From Rosa chinensis (Eukaryota; Streptophyta; Magnoliopsida; Rosales; Rosaceae), in NCBI RefSeq assembly GCF_002994745.2, contig NC_037088.1, positions 63,258,397-63,322,396 of the forward strand: DNA of 64,000 bases, read 5' to 3'. Under the pieces are notes generated by a model, which was not told where the DNA came from, made no database searches, and saw only the letters and a list, made by a program, of their open reading frames with translations. Below are positions 11,347 through 22,013 of the stretch, piece by piece. The translations under genes were made by a program, and so were the position numbers. The first letter of the stretch is position 1, and each line of letters opens with the position of its first letter.

Positions 11347-13729
11347 TGCAAAACAAATCAAAGACTTGGTGAACAGCTAGCTAGCTAGCTAGCTAATTCC
11401 AACTCTAAAGAAGAGGAAGAAGATATGATCGATTTTTCATGGGCCTCGCTGGCTAGGTAATTAAGATGCCAAAGATTCCTTGAAATTTGATATCGATCTC
11501 TTCCCATTACAAGATAGGTGAGCTAAGAAGTGACCTCACCCAAGGTCACTTTAAACTTTTAATATGCTCCTCTCACTGTTGCTAGGCGCAAAAGTTAACC
11601 CCAGCATAATTGGCATTCACATTATCAGGTGGAGCACAGACCTAAAACATTAATTTATAAAGTCTCTGTATCTGTCCCTTTTAGTACTGAAGCGATCATT
11701 TCATCTCAATTATTCCTTTTTAATTTGGACTTTGAAATGACACTCTATTTGATATGGGTCATTTAGTAGAGTAATTAAACAGGAAGCTCGTATATTTCTC
11801 AGTCATTTCAAAAATGTGATTTATATGTATAAGAAGTTTAGCTATAGTTAAACAATAGCATTATTGTGCATGACCGGAACAGTAGTGTCCAGGAACGAAA
11901 GCACAGAAGCAGCCTAACCACCAACAGTATCAAGAAGAAGATTTGTAAGAGAATATAGTAATGCTGGAACATAGCAGATTAGCTGCTTCCTAATTCTTTT
12001 TTCTTGACAAAATCAGGTATCAAATCTATTATAATATTCAAAGTGGCTAATAATTGTGAACAAATTATATATAGTTATGCATGGGAGGGAATAAGATCGA
12101 GTTATGGAAGCACTCAGACTGTGATAAACATATTTATAGTTAATTTTTAATTTATCCTTAATGATGACCATGAGTGCAACTGTACTAGATGCAACCTTGG
12201 GGATTTATCAGCTAGGGTTTGAAGGTTGGGTACACTTTCACTAGTAAAAGAGAATTCGATCTCACTACTGCGAATGCTTATTGATGTGAGTTGTGGCGGC
12301 AGGCAATTAATTATAGGCTTTCATACCAATGACTTGTGCATATCACCATAGTTATTGTTCAGATAATATTTATCCCTGTATTATTGGAATCGTTGGGCTC
12401 GAGGATTTTGATCGGTTTGACTTTGACCATCTCCGAAGTTTTAGTTTTTAAAGAAGAGAAAACCACCCCTTTCAAAAAAGAAGAAGAAGAGAAAACCACG
12501 TACGCGAGGAATAGATTTAAATTGATGTCAAATCAAAGAAAATCCATATTTGATTTCTTAAGAAATCTATGATTAACTTCTTACATCTTATTTGAATGAT
12601 CCCTGCTTAGCTTATTTCAAGGACGGTCGTCTACCCAAGGAGTAGGTCGGTGGGCATTCGATATGGGCATCTACTATGTACCATCAACCTTGTAAGTTTG
12701 TGTCTCGTTGCAAACCCTAATCGATATTTTTCTGGTTAAGTACTTGCAGATCCTAAGCTTTAAGACTACATGATATCCCACATGTTGTAGACAACTACTT
12801 GGAAACTAAACAGCCCTATATATGGTCCCAAGGACAGCATGCCAGTCATCTTCACCAAATTATACTAAGCATCAAATAAAGCTTTAATTTGATTATATAT
12901 TATGAGCAAATCTTCATGTCAATCCCCTTTAAAGTAAAAGCTAGAGTATTGTAATCAAATAAATACATATATGTATACACACACACACATAATATATGAT
13001 AATTGTAGAATAGAACAGGAACAGGACATGATTAATTATGTTTAAGAGTCATTTACCATCAAGGTCAAACAACCATGCGGATGGACATGATTATGTTTAA
13101 TTAGCTTGGTTAGAATAAGTCGCTTAGGTACTTTGTTTTGAGTTCAAATTTACTAAGAGTAACGCTGCAGAAGTACAGCCCGCTCTTGATCACATTTCTC
13201 ATTATTGTTGTGGAGCCAGCCAGGGAGGAGCAGAGACCATTAATTCTTAACGTGGAACAGAAAAACGATGAGTCTATCAGTCTATGTATGTATGTTAGTT
13301 TTCAGAATGAAAGAATGCCAAGTCATCACGCACGGGTAGTAAGAAGGAAAATGTTTTAATATGCAAAACCCACGAGTCTCATGATGCAACTTGATCAACA
13401 CAGTAGAGTAGTAGTTACGCAACTTGTGATGCTTACCAACTATCGACTGATGAGTTATGACCAGGTTACATACATATACACACACAAACACACGTGTGTG
13501 TGTGTATAAAAGGGCAACTTGGGCTCTCAAGTGGATGGATACAAGTCATACAACACCTAATTAAAAAACAGTGTACTTCAGACCATTTCACGTATACAAG
13601 CTTGCAAATTATCTTAGTTGTACCTCTAATATGTGATGAAAATATCATCATTTAGTCTTCTGAACAACGTTTGATAAAGCCCTCTAACAAAAAATAATGG
13701 AAGAGCCAGTACCTAGGCAAAGTGGCCCT
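11347..13729. other. Intergenic, upstream of bHLH copy 1
   Basis: No credible gene. A (CTAG)n microsatellite lies at about 11377-11395, within 35 bp of the bHLH start codon and so probably in its 5' leader or promoter. A (CA)n run lies near 12978, and a mixed (CA)n/(TG)n palindrome near 13480-13507. The rest is AT-rich sequence without recognisable family. Confidence 0.6.
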
Positions 13730-13779
13730 CATTGTATGGGAGAATTCTTGGGTACCTTGGTGTTTGTCATACCCTCATT

Positions 13780-13840
13780 TTGTTAAATATTTTGGACCAT
13801 TGGATTAGTAATATATCTAATGGTTCAAAATATTTAACAA
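13780..13840. repeat. Palindrome at the left end of the MULE-like element
   Basis: TTGTTAAATATTTTGGACCA reads outward again as its reverse complement, ending at 13840, with a spacer of about 8 nt and few mismatches. This subterminal palindrome could be a transposase binding region or just a foldback by-product. Confidence 0.65.
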
Positions 13841-14561
13841 ATTGGTAACTTGTTTAGCCCTTAGCCTTTTTGATTTTTCTGGTAACACAAACTACTAATT
13901 GAATTGAAAACAATAAAGATAGTGAAAACAATAAAGCCAATTAATGTTTGATTATCAATTGACAATTGACAATTATGATTTTTCCTTTTTGCAAAAAAAA
14001 TTAAAAGAACCTTCTATCCTAGGTTCACCGAATTACTTTTAGTTAAATAGTCTATATTACTAATTAATTTTATTATTAGTGAATTAATGCTTGTTATTAA
14101 TGAACAATTACACAATTGAAAATTACGTTTTTTCCTTATTAAAAACAAAAACCTTCTAACCTAAGTTCGCAAAATTAGTATTAGTTAAGTAATATTTATT
14201 ACCAATTAATTATATCATTAGTAGTTTCCTTAACCAAATATAATTCTTTTTACATGCATTTTACGACAATGACAACAATTAGTGTAAAAATAAATAATAT
14301 TTGTTTTAAATGTAGTCAAATGAGAACCTACTTTAGGACTTATTTACTCAAATGAGAATTTACTTTACTCTAATGAGAACCTATTACAATTACCACTTTT
14401 AAGACTTAATTACTCAAATGAGAACCTACTTTTCTCTAACGAATACCTTATTTACTTTAATGCGGAATTTTTTTCTAATTACCACATGTGTCCTCAAAGT
14501 GGTTACATGAGTCCTCAAAGTGGTAAATATTATATAAAATAGAACATGTATGAATCTTTAT

Positions 14562-15035
14562 GTTTTTATCATTAGTGAAATTATTACTACAATGACTACA
14601 CAAGTTATCACAACCCACAACACTTGATGTAAAAGCGGTAACTTTTGCTCTATTTGTAGTAATTACTCCACCTAAACTAATGTACTAATTTATAGACAAT
14701 TTAACAAGTATGACAACAAATTTGTTGTCATCTTTATGTTTTTATCATTAATGAAATTATTACTACAATGATGAATGACTACACATTTTACCACAATCAC
14801 AACAATTGATGTAAAAACGGTAACTTTTGTCCTATTTATAGTAATTACTTAACCTAGACTAATGTACTAATTTATGGACAATTTAACAAGTGCAACAACA
14901 AATTTGTTGTCAAACTGGTAAATCTTTATATTTTTATCATTAATGGAATAATTACTCAATGACTACATATTTTACAATAACTAGCAACTATTGGTGTAAA
15001 AGCGGTAACTTTTGTTCTGATTATAGTAATTACTT
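14562..15035. repeat. Diverged tandem repeat, about 175-195 bp unit, three copies
   Basis: Units starting TTTTTATCATTA at about 14562, 14737 and 14931 share the order: GAAATTATTACTACAATGA, a GTAAAAGCGGTAACTTTTG-like block, and a TAATTACTT block. The middle copy has a small extra insertion. An earlier, shorter array of CAAATGAGAACCTACTTT-like units lies at about 14310-14440. All lie inside the MULE-like element. Confidence 0.7.
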
Positions 15036-15642
15036 CAAAAACTATACCATTTACAAGATTACCAATCATTTTACAATTCCTACAACATTTGAGTTGTGAA
15101 AATGGTAAAATTAAAATTAGACCAAAAGATATGTAACAACTCAGTATTGTAAGGAGTTTCTCCACTTGATAATCAAGGTTCTAAATTTGATAAAAGTTGT
15201 CCAAATATGATATTTACATCTTTGACCACTTAATTACAATAACCACAATAACTGTTGTCATAAGTCGTAATTGTAGTTCAACTATGTATAATTTATTATT
15301 TTGACAATACTTGTTACATGATTTTTAACAATGTTACATATCAAGAAAGAGTGTGTTGTTAATATGGTAAATTTTATTTTTTTAAATGACACATGTCGAT
15401 ATTTAATTGGGTAACCTATTGACCAGTTCAGTAGGTTTCCACTATATTAATTTACTAAAAGTAAAAAAAATATAAAAATAAGGGTATGACAAACACCAAG
15501 GTACCCAAGACGACCCCCATTGTATGGGTCAGCATCAATATTTGATTTAGGCTTCGGTGAAATAGTCTTATGAAACTCAAAAAGGGTATTATCTAATTTT
15601 CTTGAGAAAAAAAAGGGTGTTGATCCAGGTAGACAACTACAA

Positions 15643-16720
15643 AAAGAATAACAATAAAAAACAATTACAACTTGAAACATATTAAAGAGTTTTATAGTGA
15701 ATAGACTCTCTCTCTCTCTCTCAAGCAGAGCCTTAGGGTATTCTGGGCAGCGGGTGGCCGCGGCTCTATTGCCGGCTGTGTAGCATCAGCGACTCATCAT
15801 CGTGGGTTGTGAGGAGCAGATCTTAGCGTCAGCCATTTGGCGACGGTCGGATTGATCTGACTTGGTTGGAGACGAGGCAGTTCTCGACGGCAAAATTTAT
15901 TGCGTTGTCGGATCAAGATAGATCGGCGGCTATTCAGGGAGGCAAAGCTTCAGGGAGGCCGTTCTGGTGGTTCGGGGTGTCGAAGAGGTTTCGTACGGGC
16001 TTGGGTTTCTTGGTTTCAGGTTTTGGCCGAGCGGTGCATCAGGTGTTTCAGGTCGCCGGGGGTTCTGCTCGAAGTTCTGGTTCCAGGCTTTTCCAATCAA
16101 TCTTCTGTGCAGGTGATTAAGGCTCGCCGGAGAGAGGTAGCAGAGATACTTGCTCCCAATCAGATTCATCTGATTTTAGTGTTCATTATTAGAGGAAAAA
16201 TGGTGTGGCGGAAAGGCAAGCCACCAGAGGATCTGTTGCCAGCGACGGTGGTGATGGCCAGGCAACTTGATTGGACTTCTTTTTATTTAGCTCGGATTTG
16301 GGCTTGGGCTGTTAAGCCAGGCTCAATTCGAGTCAGCAGATTTCAAAGAGCAAGAAGACAACCTGTTGCCGAGGTTGTTATCTGCTATATTTTAGTGTTT
16401 GCTATTAGACATTTGATGCAAGTCTTGTTTAGGTAGGGTTAATCTCTATGAGCTTTTCTTAGATGTTTCTAGTTGTTATTTGTACCACAATCACGTGTCG
16501 GCAAATAGGACTAGATGAATGATTTTTCCTTAGGAAGCGAGGTTGTGCTTGCTTAGTTAGGCTTGCTTCATGCAAGCGTCCCATTAGACTTTAATGAGTT
16601 TAGTTTGGCTTAGATAGGTTATCTGGGTTCCCGGATCTTCTTATGTAAGTTCTGTTAGACTCTGACCTGTTTCTATGGCTTGATTACTAATGAAATCAAT
16701 TCCTATTAAAAAAAAAAAAT
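15643..16720 (+). mobile_element. Poly(A)-tailed non-LTR retroposon, non-autonomous
   Basis: A 12-nt A tract at 16708-16719 ends a GC-richer block that contrasts with its AT-rich surroundings. GTAGACAACTACAA occurs just left of the block (15629-15642) and directly after the tail (16721-16734), a 14-bp target duplication. This combination is the hallmark of L1-type insertion. The interior starts with a (TC)n tract. It has overlapping open frames (about 15866-16120 and 15900-16436) with no domain I recognise, and no reverse transcriptase. It may be a SINE-like or internally deleted LINE copy moved in trans (inference). Confidence 0.7.
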
Positions 16721-16854
16721 GTAGACAACTACAAGAAAGAGCCACGAACACAACCTCTGCCAAGTTAATCCAAATGGAACGCTAGAAACACATAAATGGG
16801 GAGACAACTCAACCAAACATATCGAAGGAGTAGAATGATTTTGATCAAGGTTAG

Positions 16855-17143
16855 CTAATTGTCAGCAACAAAATTAGCTACCCAAAAATATGTGTAACAC
16901 TTAACAAACCGGAACTGATTAGCTAAAAGCTTAATATATTGAACAAGCATCTTGACACTCCAAGGAACAGCAGTCTTGTTAAGAACACAGTCTTCATAAT
17001 CTCCTTCTCCGCAAATCTGATTAAACTGATTGAGGAGAGTAGAGCTTAAATCATCGCAAAGAGCAGTACCTTCTGCAACAAGAATTCCTGCATGACCAAT
17101 TTTCTTTGTAGCAGCGTACAAAGGAATGACATCAATTCTTTGA
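16855..17143 (-). pseudogene. RNase H-like (RVT_3) domain relic
   Basis: The minus-strand frame ending in a TAG at 16855 reads AATKKIGHAGILVAEGTAL, then NKTAVPWSVKMLVQYIKLLA and VANFVADN. This is the pattern of the plant RNase H-like domain: an A-E-x-x-A helix, a W-S-V-x-x-L helix and a final A-N-x-V-A-D. There is no ATG; the frame stays open into 17143 and beyond without the catalytic N-terminal Asp region. It lies directly beside the target duplication of the poly(A) retroposon, which inserted into or next to it. The source is either a non-LTR ORF2 or a domesticated RNase H-like gene. Confidence 0.6.
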
Positions 17144-17768
17144 TTACATGGGATCTATACAAGTTTTATCAAAGATGAAGAATTCTGAATTAAACTGTGA
17201 TGATAGATTAAAAATTCGATTCTCAAAATGTAATAAATTTAGATTAGAATCATAATAGAAAAGTTATTACCCTTGAGGTCATTACATGGGTTATAACCCC
17301 AACAACAAAAAACATAACGGCCTAAAGATTAAGAAGAAGAAGAAGTAGTAGTAGAAAAGGTGTAATAAACATGGAGAGGCATAGGAGAGAAAATGCTGGT
17401 GGGTGGGGTTGCATTTTCAATTCAAAAAACATGAAAAGCTGTGTGGCCAGAGGCAAGTTTCTATTAGATGTATACAGCTAGGCCATTGAAGAGACTTTGG
17501 GAATCTTGCTGCTGGGATATTGATTTGGTCCATGGAAGATCTAAAACCCTAACTAACGAATCTACTACTTTTCCCTTCCTTACCAGCTCCGTGTACTTAC
17601 TTTGAGTAGTTGATCAGAGAGCCTATATTATACTATGTCTCCTTTAGAGCTAAGGAATCTTGAATTATACATGGTCCTTCCTGTACTTCATCATCTAATT
17701 ATTCCTTTGAACAAAAATACAGAATCCGCCGACAAGATCTGATCTTGCCAGATATATGTTTCAGTTTA
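17144..17768. other. Intergenic, upstream of bHLH copy 2
   Basis: Apart from a short in-frame extension of the RNase H-like relic at its left end, I see only AT-rich promoter-like sequence. No other coding segment is evident, including the N-terminal MFPL-like segment that copies 1 and 3 of the bHLH family carry. Confidence 0.5.
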
Positions 17769-18676
17769 ATGGATAATGATCAACCTTGTGCGAATTCCAT
17801 TATTGACGATAGCCAAAAGAAGATGATGCATAGAGATATTGAAAGGAAAAGAAGACAAGAAATGGCCGCGCTTTATGCATCACTCAGATCCACACTCCCT
17901 CCTCAGTCTATCAAGGTAATTTGTTAAAGCCCAACTGTTCTTCATACTTGCTCAATACTTTGTACATCTTTCTGGGTTTGGATTAATTAGTTTTGTCAGA
18001 GTTTATATATCCTCGTAAATTACATAATCTAAATGCGATGAACAAGGTTATGATCGTGGATATATGTGGATGGATTATTTCAGGGAAAGCGTTCATTGGC
18101 AGATCATATGAACGACGCTGTGAATCATATAAAACACCTGCAAACGAGGATCAAAGAACTCGGTGCCCAGAGAAATGACCTAAAGATACAAACGTCGTCG
18201 CCGGATTTGAGTTGTACTAGTGCTCTTGGCCTAGCTGGGAATCTTAGTGGATCAACTGGTAGCTCTTCATCATTGTTAGCAGGCAACTTTTCAAGAAGCC
18301 GTGTTGCAGTCAACCCTTGCTTAGGTGGCGTTGAGATTGTAATAATCAGCTGTGTTACCGGTGGTTCTGCAGAGCCACAAGGTGTGGTCTTATCAAGATT
18401 GCTGCAAATACTGCTTGAACAAGGACTTACTGTAATTAGTTGTGCTACTACCCAGGTTAACAAAAGGCTTGTATACACCATACAATCCGAGGTAGCTAGT
18501 CTTTAATTTCTCATTTAATTGGTTTAGGTTTTTAATTATGTACGAGTACAGTGCAATAAGATCGTAATTCTTGTTTCATATCTCCAACTTCACAGGTTAG
18601 CAATCCATCATATATAGACTTTCCTGGGCTGGAGCAGACTCTCGCTAAAGTCGTCTCATCATCGACCGGATTTTGA
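17769..18676 (+). CDS. bHLH transcription factor, copy 2 (short N-terminus)
   Basis: Three exons, 17769-17915, 18084-18491 and 18596-18676, all GT-AG and phase 0, giving 211 aa. The basic region HRDIERKRR keeps H5, E9 and R13. Helix 1 (EMAALYASLRSTLPPQSIK) is split from GKRSLADHMNDAVNHIKHL by the first intron, exactly as in the paralogues. The C-terminus (GVEIVIISCVTGG and TVISCATTQVNKRLVYTIQSE) is the ACT-like module. Unlike copies 1 and 3, the protein begins only 22 residues before the basic region and lacks the MFPLxQ...LVFQISS segment, so the N-terminus has been lost or an upstream exon is unseen. It sits 6.4 kb from copy 1 in divergent orientation. Confidence 0.9.
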
Positions 18677-18985
18677 AGGGGGCAATGTATATATGTTTAT
18701 ATGGTTGATTTACACAATACTAAGAAAGTTTAGTTCTAGGTTTCTTCTCTGCAAGAATGTAACATAACCAATCATCAGCAACATTTTGCTAATTTGCTTG
18801 CTTGGTTTTGTCTCTCAATCTCCTCCCTGCATTTCGATTGTTTCGTTTAGGAAAGACAAAATGCATGTGTTTTTACAAAGCCATTCTTATATAAGGAAGA
18901 ACAATTTTTCTCATTCTAGCTTCAAGTACTTTCTTATTAGAAGTTTTACATCGATTGGGAGCTATATGCTGATTTGATTTTCCTC
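18677..18985. other. 3' flank of bHLH copy 2
   Basis: Probable 3' UTR and downstream sequence. I see no gene; a small open frame at 18786-18977 has no recognisable features. Confidence 0.5.
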
Positions 18986-18988
18986 TAG

Positions 18989-19409
18989 AGTGTGTTTGGA
19001 ATTTGGATGAGGGAAAAAATGATGGAATTTAATTGGAAGTGAGGATTTCATAATTCCTAAAAGCCAATTCCTTCGTTTGGCATTATCATATTGGAAATTT
19101 TAAATTTCTCTCTGGAAAAAAAAACGAAGAAATTCGTTATTTAAATTCCTTACTTCAATTTCCACTAAAATTGGTGTCATTTACGAATTCCTTTGTAGTA
19201 TTCAATTTTTATTTCCAAAACAAGACTTTTTTCTATTTTATGTTTTTATTTGTTTTAAACTTTCTTAATTTATTACACATTTCAAATCCTAAATAGATGC
19301 AACCAAACAATAGAAATTGTAATTAATGGAATTTTAGATTGATGGAGTTAAAGATTCCATCATTTATAAATTCCTACGAATTTTATAGTTTTCTCATCCA
19401 AACGCACCC
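18989..19409. mobile_element. MITE with GTGTGTTTGG-type ends, 3-bp target duplication
   Basis: The left end AGTGTGTTTGGAATTTGG and the reverse complement of the right end (GGGTGCGTTTGGATGAG) match in their core. TAG flanks both sides (18986-18988 and 19410-19412). The 421-bp AT-rich body is partly foldback (ATGATGGAATTT against ATGATGGAATCT in reverse). A 3-bp duplication and G-T-T-T-G-G ends suggest PIF/Harbinger-type MITEs, though TAG instead of TTA/TAA makes that uncertain. Confidence 0.7.
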
Positions 19410-19434
19410 TAGAGTAAAGTATAGGCATTTCTTT

Positions 19435-19619
19435 GGATTCAAATTTGCTCACCACTCAATACAAAACTGCCACGTGTTATAAAACAGAATTATAGTTTAT
19501 CATGATGTTTTATTTAAAAATTATATTTTAAGTATTCAATTAATTCTATATGACGTGGCAAGTGTTAATAAGTTGGTGATATCACCACAAAATAAATGTG
19601 GTGAACAAATTAGAATCCC
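19435..19619. mobile_element. hAT-type MITE, 185 bp
   Basis: GGATTCAAATTTGCTCACCAC at the left is mirrored by GTGGTGAACAAATTAGAATCCC at the right with two mismatches and a one-base offset. The 8-bp duplication ATTTCTTT flanks it exactly (19427-19434 and 19620-19627). It has no coding capacity. An 8-bp duplication points to a hAT-type transposase acting in trans. Confidence 0.85.
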
Positions 19620-19665
19620 ATTTCTTTCCAGCTAGCTCATATTGTTTTCTTCAGAGTGTACAAGG

Positions 19666-19828
19666 TGTTAAGGGTAAAAGGGGTAAATTACCCCAAGTCA
19701 AGTCAATATAGGATATCTTGTTGTAAACAAAAACATACTGTAATTTTCATCATCATAGTTAGGTACGAAACTCTCTCTTTTTCTGGGTTTTTCCCTCATC
19801 TTCTTCAAGCTTTCTTATAACTCTAACA
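19666..19828 (+). repeat. Left LTR of the gag-only Copia element
   Basis: 163 bp, TGTT...AACA, near-identical to 35906-36067. It contains a (CT)n stretch close to its 3' end. It is followed immediately by the methionine initiator-tRNA-type primer-binding site. Confidence 0.93.
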
Positions 19829-20349
19829 TGGTATCAAGAGCTTAGGTTGATCTATGACCTAGATTTCGTTAAGAAAAAGTCATCAAGAATCAAATTTCTC
19901 TTCAGAATCACTACAATTGATCAAAGTAGCAAGCTGTTCGTTTAATTTGGGCTCAAGATTCAGAGAAGTTCATCATCGATTTGGGAGTTTTTTTGTTGAA
20001 ATTTTAGCTATTGTTCATACTATCGAAGCTTTGGATTTCAGTTCTGAGTATATGATTACTGGAAATTATAGTTGAAGATACAAGAATCTCTGCAAATTGT
20101 AGCATTTGATACTTCGAAACACTAGAAGTTTGGGGATTTTAGTTCAGAGGTTTTCTTTGTTATGAATTGGGGTTTCTTCTAGAATTTGGTTGTTGATCGA
20201 TGAAAAATTGTTGAAAGAAATAAGTGCATTTTGATGTATTGTCAAGAAGAAGAAAAAACTAAATTGTGAAGATTTGTGAGTCTCTTTTAGGTTGTGAAGA
20301 TTTGTGAGTCTCTCACAGGTTCTTTTACCATTATGTGTTGCATTGCATC

Positions 20350-21186
20350 ATGGTTAACAGTACTGTGTTACAAAATTGTCTACTATCCAACTTCTACAAT
20401 CTAATTACAGTTCGCCTAGATAACTCAAACTATGTATTATGGAAATTTCTGATAGAGACAATGTTTTCAGGTTGTGGTCACATTAGATATATTGATGGAT
20501 CATTCCCTCATCCACCACAATACATAGTTATAGAAGAAGGTGGGGTTACGTCTGATATGACAAAGGAGTACATGGATTGGGTGCAGAATGATTCCGCTGT
20601 TATGTCTATTCTTGCAGCTACGTTGTCTAGTGATACTCTCTCCTTCATTGTTGGAAGTAAGACCTCTAGGGAAATTTGGTGTCGACTTAAGAAGAGATAT
20701 GTTGATGATTCAGTGTATAACATAATGAATCTCAAGGCCTCCTTATACAGCATCCAAAAAGGCTCAGACTCTATTGATAAGTACTTGATTCGAGTCAAGT
20801 CAATTTGTGATCAGCTTGCTATGATGGGAGTTTATATGGCAAATGAAGACATAGTAGACTCGGTTCTTCATGGTTTACCCTCAAAGTTTGCTACCATTAA
20901 AACTATAATAAGAATAAAAAAACTAAACTCCTCTATTTCAATGGAAGAATTAAGATCTCTTTTGTTGATCGTTGAAAGTGAGATTGAACAAACTATGAAG
21001 TCCATGCTTGAAAGGTGCAAGACTGAAATGATGGCACATGGTGATAGTTTCAATAGGTATGCTCCTGCACCAACTCATGTTACAAATGCCAAATATGATG
21101 GTGGAATTCAATACAACTTTGGAGCATTTGATTATGTTATTACTCAGCAAAATGGAATATTTCAGCAAGGACACAACTTTCGGTAA
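20350..21186 (+). CDS. Copia-type Gag (UBN2-like) of the nested element
   Basis: I use the first ATG, at 20350; the frame is open to a TAA at 21184, about 278 aa. It shows the plant Copia Gag pattern: an N-terminal LDNSNYVLWK segment, the WVQNDSAVMSIL helix, TSREIWCRLKKRY, and the SIDKYLIRVKSICDQL and VDSVLHGLPSKF stretches. No CCHC zinc knuckle is found before the stop. A Gln/Asn-rich tail follows, and coding resemblance continues in other frames beyond the stop. Gag forms the virus-like particle that packages element RNA. No pol is present in this element. Confidence 0.85.
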   Translation: MVNSTVLQNCLLSNFYNLITVRLDNSNYVLWKFLIETMFSGCGHIRYIDGSFPHPPQYIVIEEGGVTSDMTKEYMDWVQNDSAVMSILAATLSSDTLSFIVGSKTSREIWCRLKKRYVDDSVYNIMNLKASLYSIQKGSDSIDKYLIRVKSICDQLAMMGVYMANEDIVDSVLHGLPSKFATIKTIIRIKKLNSSISMEELRSLLLIVESEIEQTMKSMLERCKTEMMAHGDSFNRYAPAPTHVTNAKYDGGIQYNFGAFDYVITQQNGIFQQGHNFR

Positions 21187-22013
21187 ATTGGAGGTCTCAT
21201 GCAACAAAATGGCTTCCCACAACAAAATTGTAACATTTCTCCAAATATGAACTATAGCTACAATAACAATGTGGATTTTTCTTAGTCCAGATGTGAAGGT
21301 TTTTCACAGTAAGGCAACTCTGTTTATTCATCCAATTTTTGTTCAAAGAATCAGAAAGAAGCTTCTGAAGCTATTCTTGAATCACTTGACGCCTCCATAT
21401 GTGATGATGTTCAATTGGCTACTTGTGTTTCAAATGGTTGTGCTGAAGACAATGATTCTGAAGTTGTTCCAGTTGATTTTGAAAAATTTATTTTGGACGA
21501 CATTAGTTTTATCGATTCTGGTTGGAAAAGAGAAAACTCAGAGACTGCTGTTGAATGTTTGGACGAAGATGCTGAGTTATCAAAGTATGAGTGGTCTCGA
21601 TATGATAGTTGTGATACCGAGCTTCTTGGGGAATCACAGAATTTAAACCCATAAGTTATATTGGTGAGTGTGGATGGTTATGTTTTAACTGCTCCCATCT
21701 CAGCATCAGAACAGAATGTAGATAATTTACATTTAGATATGCCTCAGAATGCTTGGGCCACTGATTATATTCATATGCTGGATGCAGCTAGAACTAGTAT
21801 GGCAGCTGGCAATGTTTGCAGCATTCAGAATTATAACAATGATACTGGTCTCCAGGAGGTTGAAGTTTGTGTAGGAAAAGAAGAACAGACTTGTCTAGCT
21901 CAAGACACTCAAAAGACTTCAAGGCAGGAAAGAGATCTTCAAATGCATAGTGATTTAGAAAATGTATGTGCTAAGAAGGTAGAGGTTTCCGGGAGCTGCT
22001 TGGAGCTAATATA
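21187..22013 (+). pseudogene. Broken downstream coding region of the gag-only element
   Basis: Open pieces at about 21415-21654 and 21661-22013 are acidic, with coding-like composition but separated by stops and a frame change. The reading frame at 22013 appears to resume after the solo LTR at 23706-23792, and again after the hAT element from 29190 to about 29378. The product has no Copia pol motif and I do not recognise it. It could be a lineage-specific ORF or a captured host sequence. Confidence 0.5.

Larger units (their letters stand above)
13739..15517. mobile_element. MULE-like non-autonomous DNA transposon
   Basis: The ends are inverted copies: CTTGGGTACCTTGGTGTTTG near 13748 is repeated in reverse complement at about 15490-15509, and the outermost bases are G-rich on one strand at both ends. 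The flanks carry the direct repeat CATTGTATG at 13730-13738 and 15518-15526. A 9-bp duplication with G-rich terminal repeats is typical of Mutator-like elements. The 1.8 kb interior is very AT-rich, with tandem repeats and no transposase. The superfamily call is inference from duplication length and ends. Confidence 0.75.
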
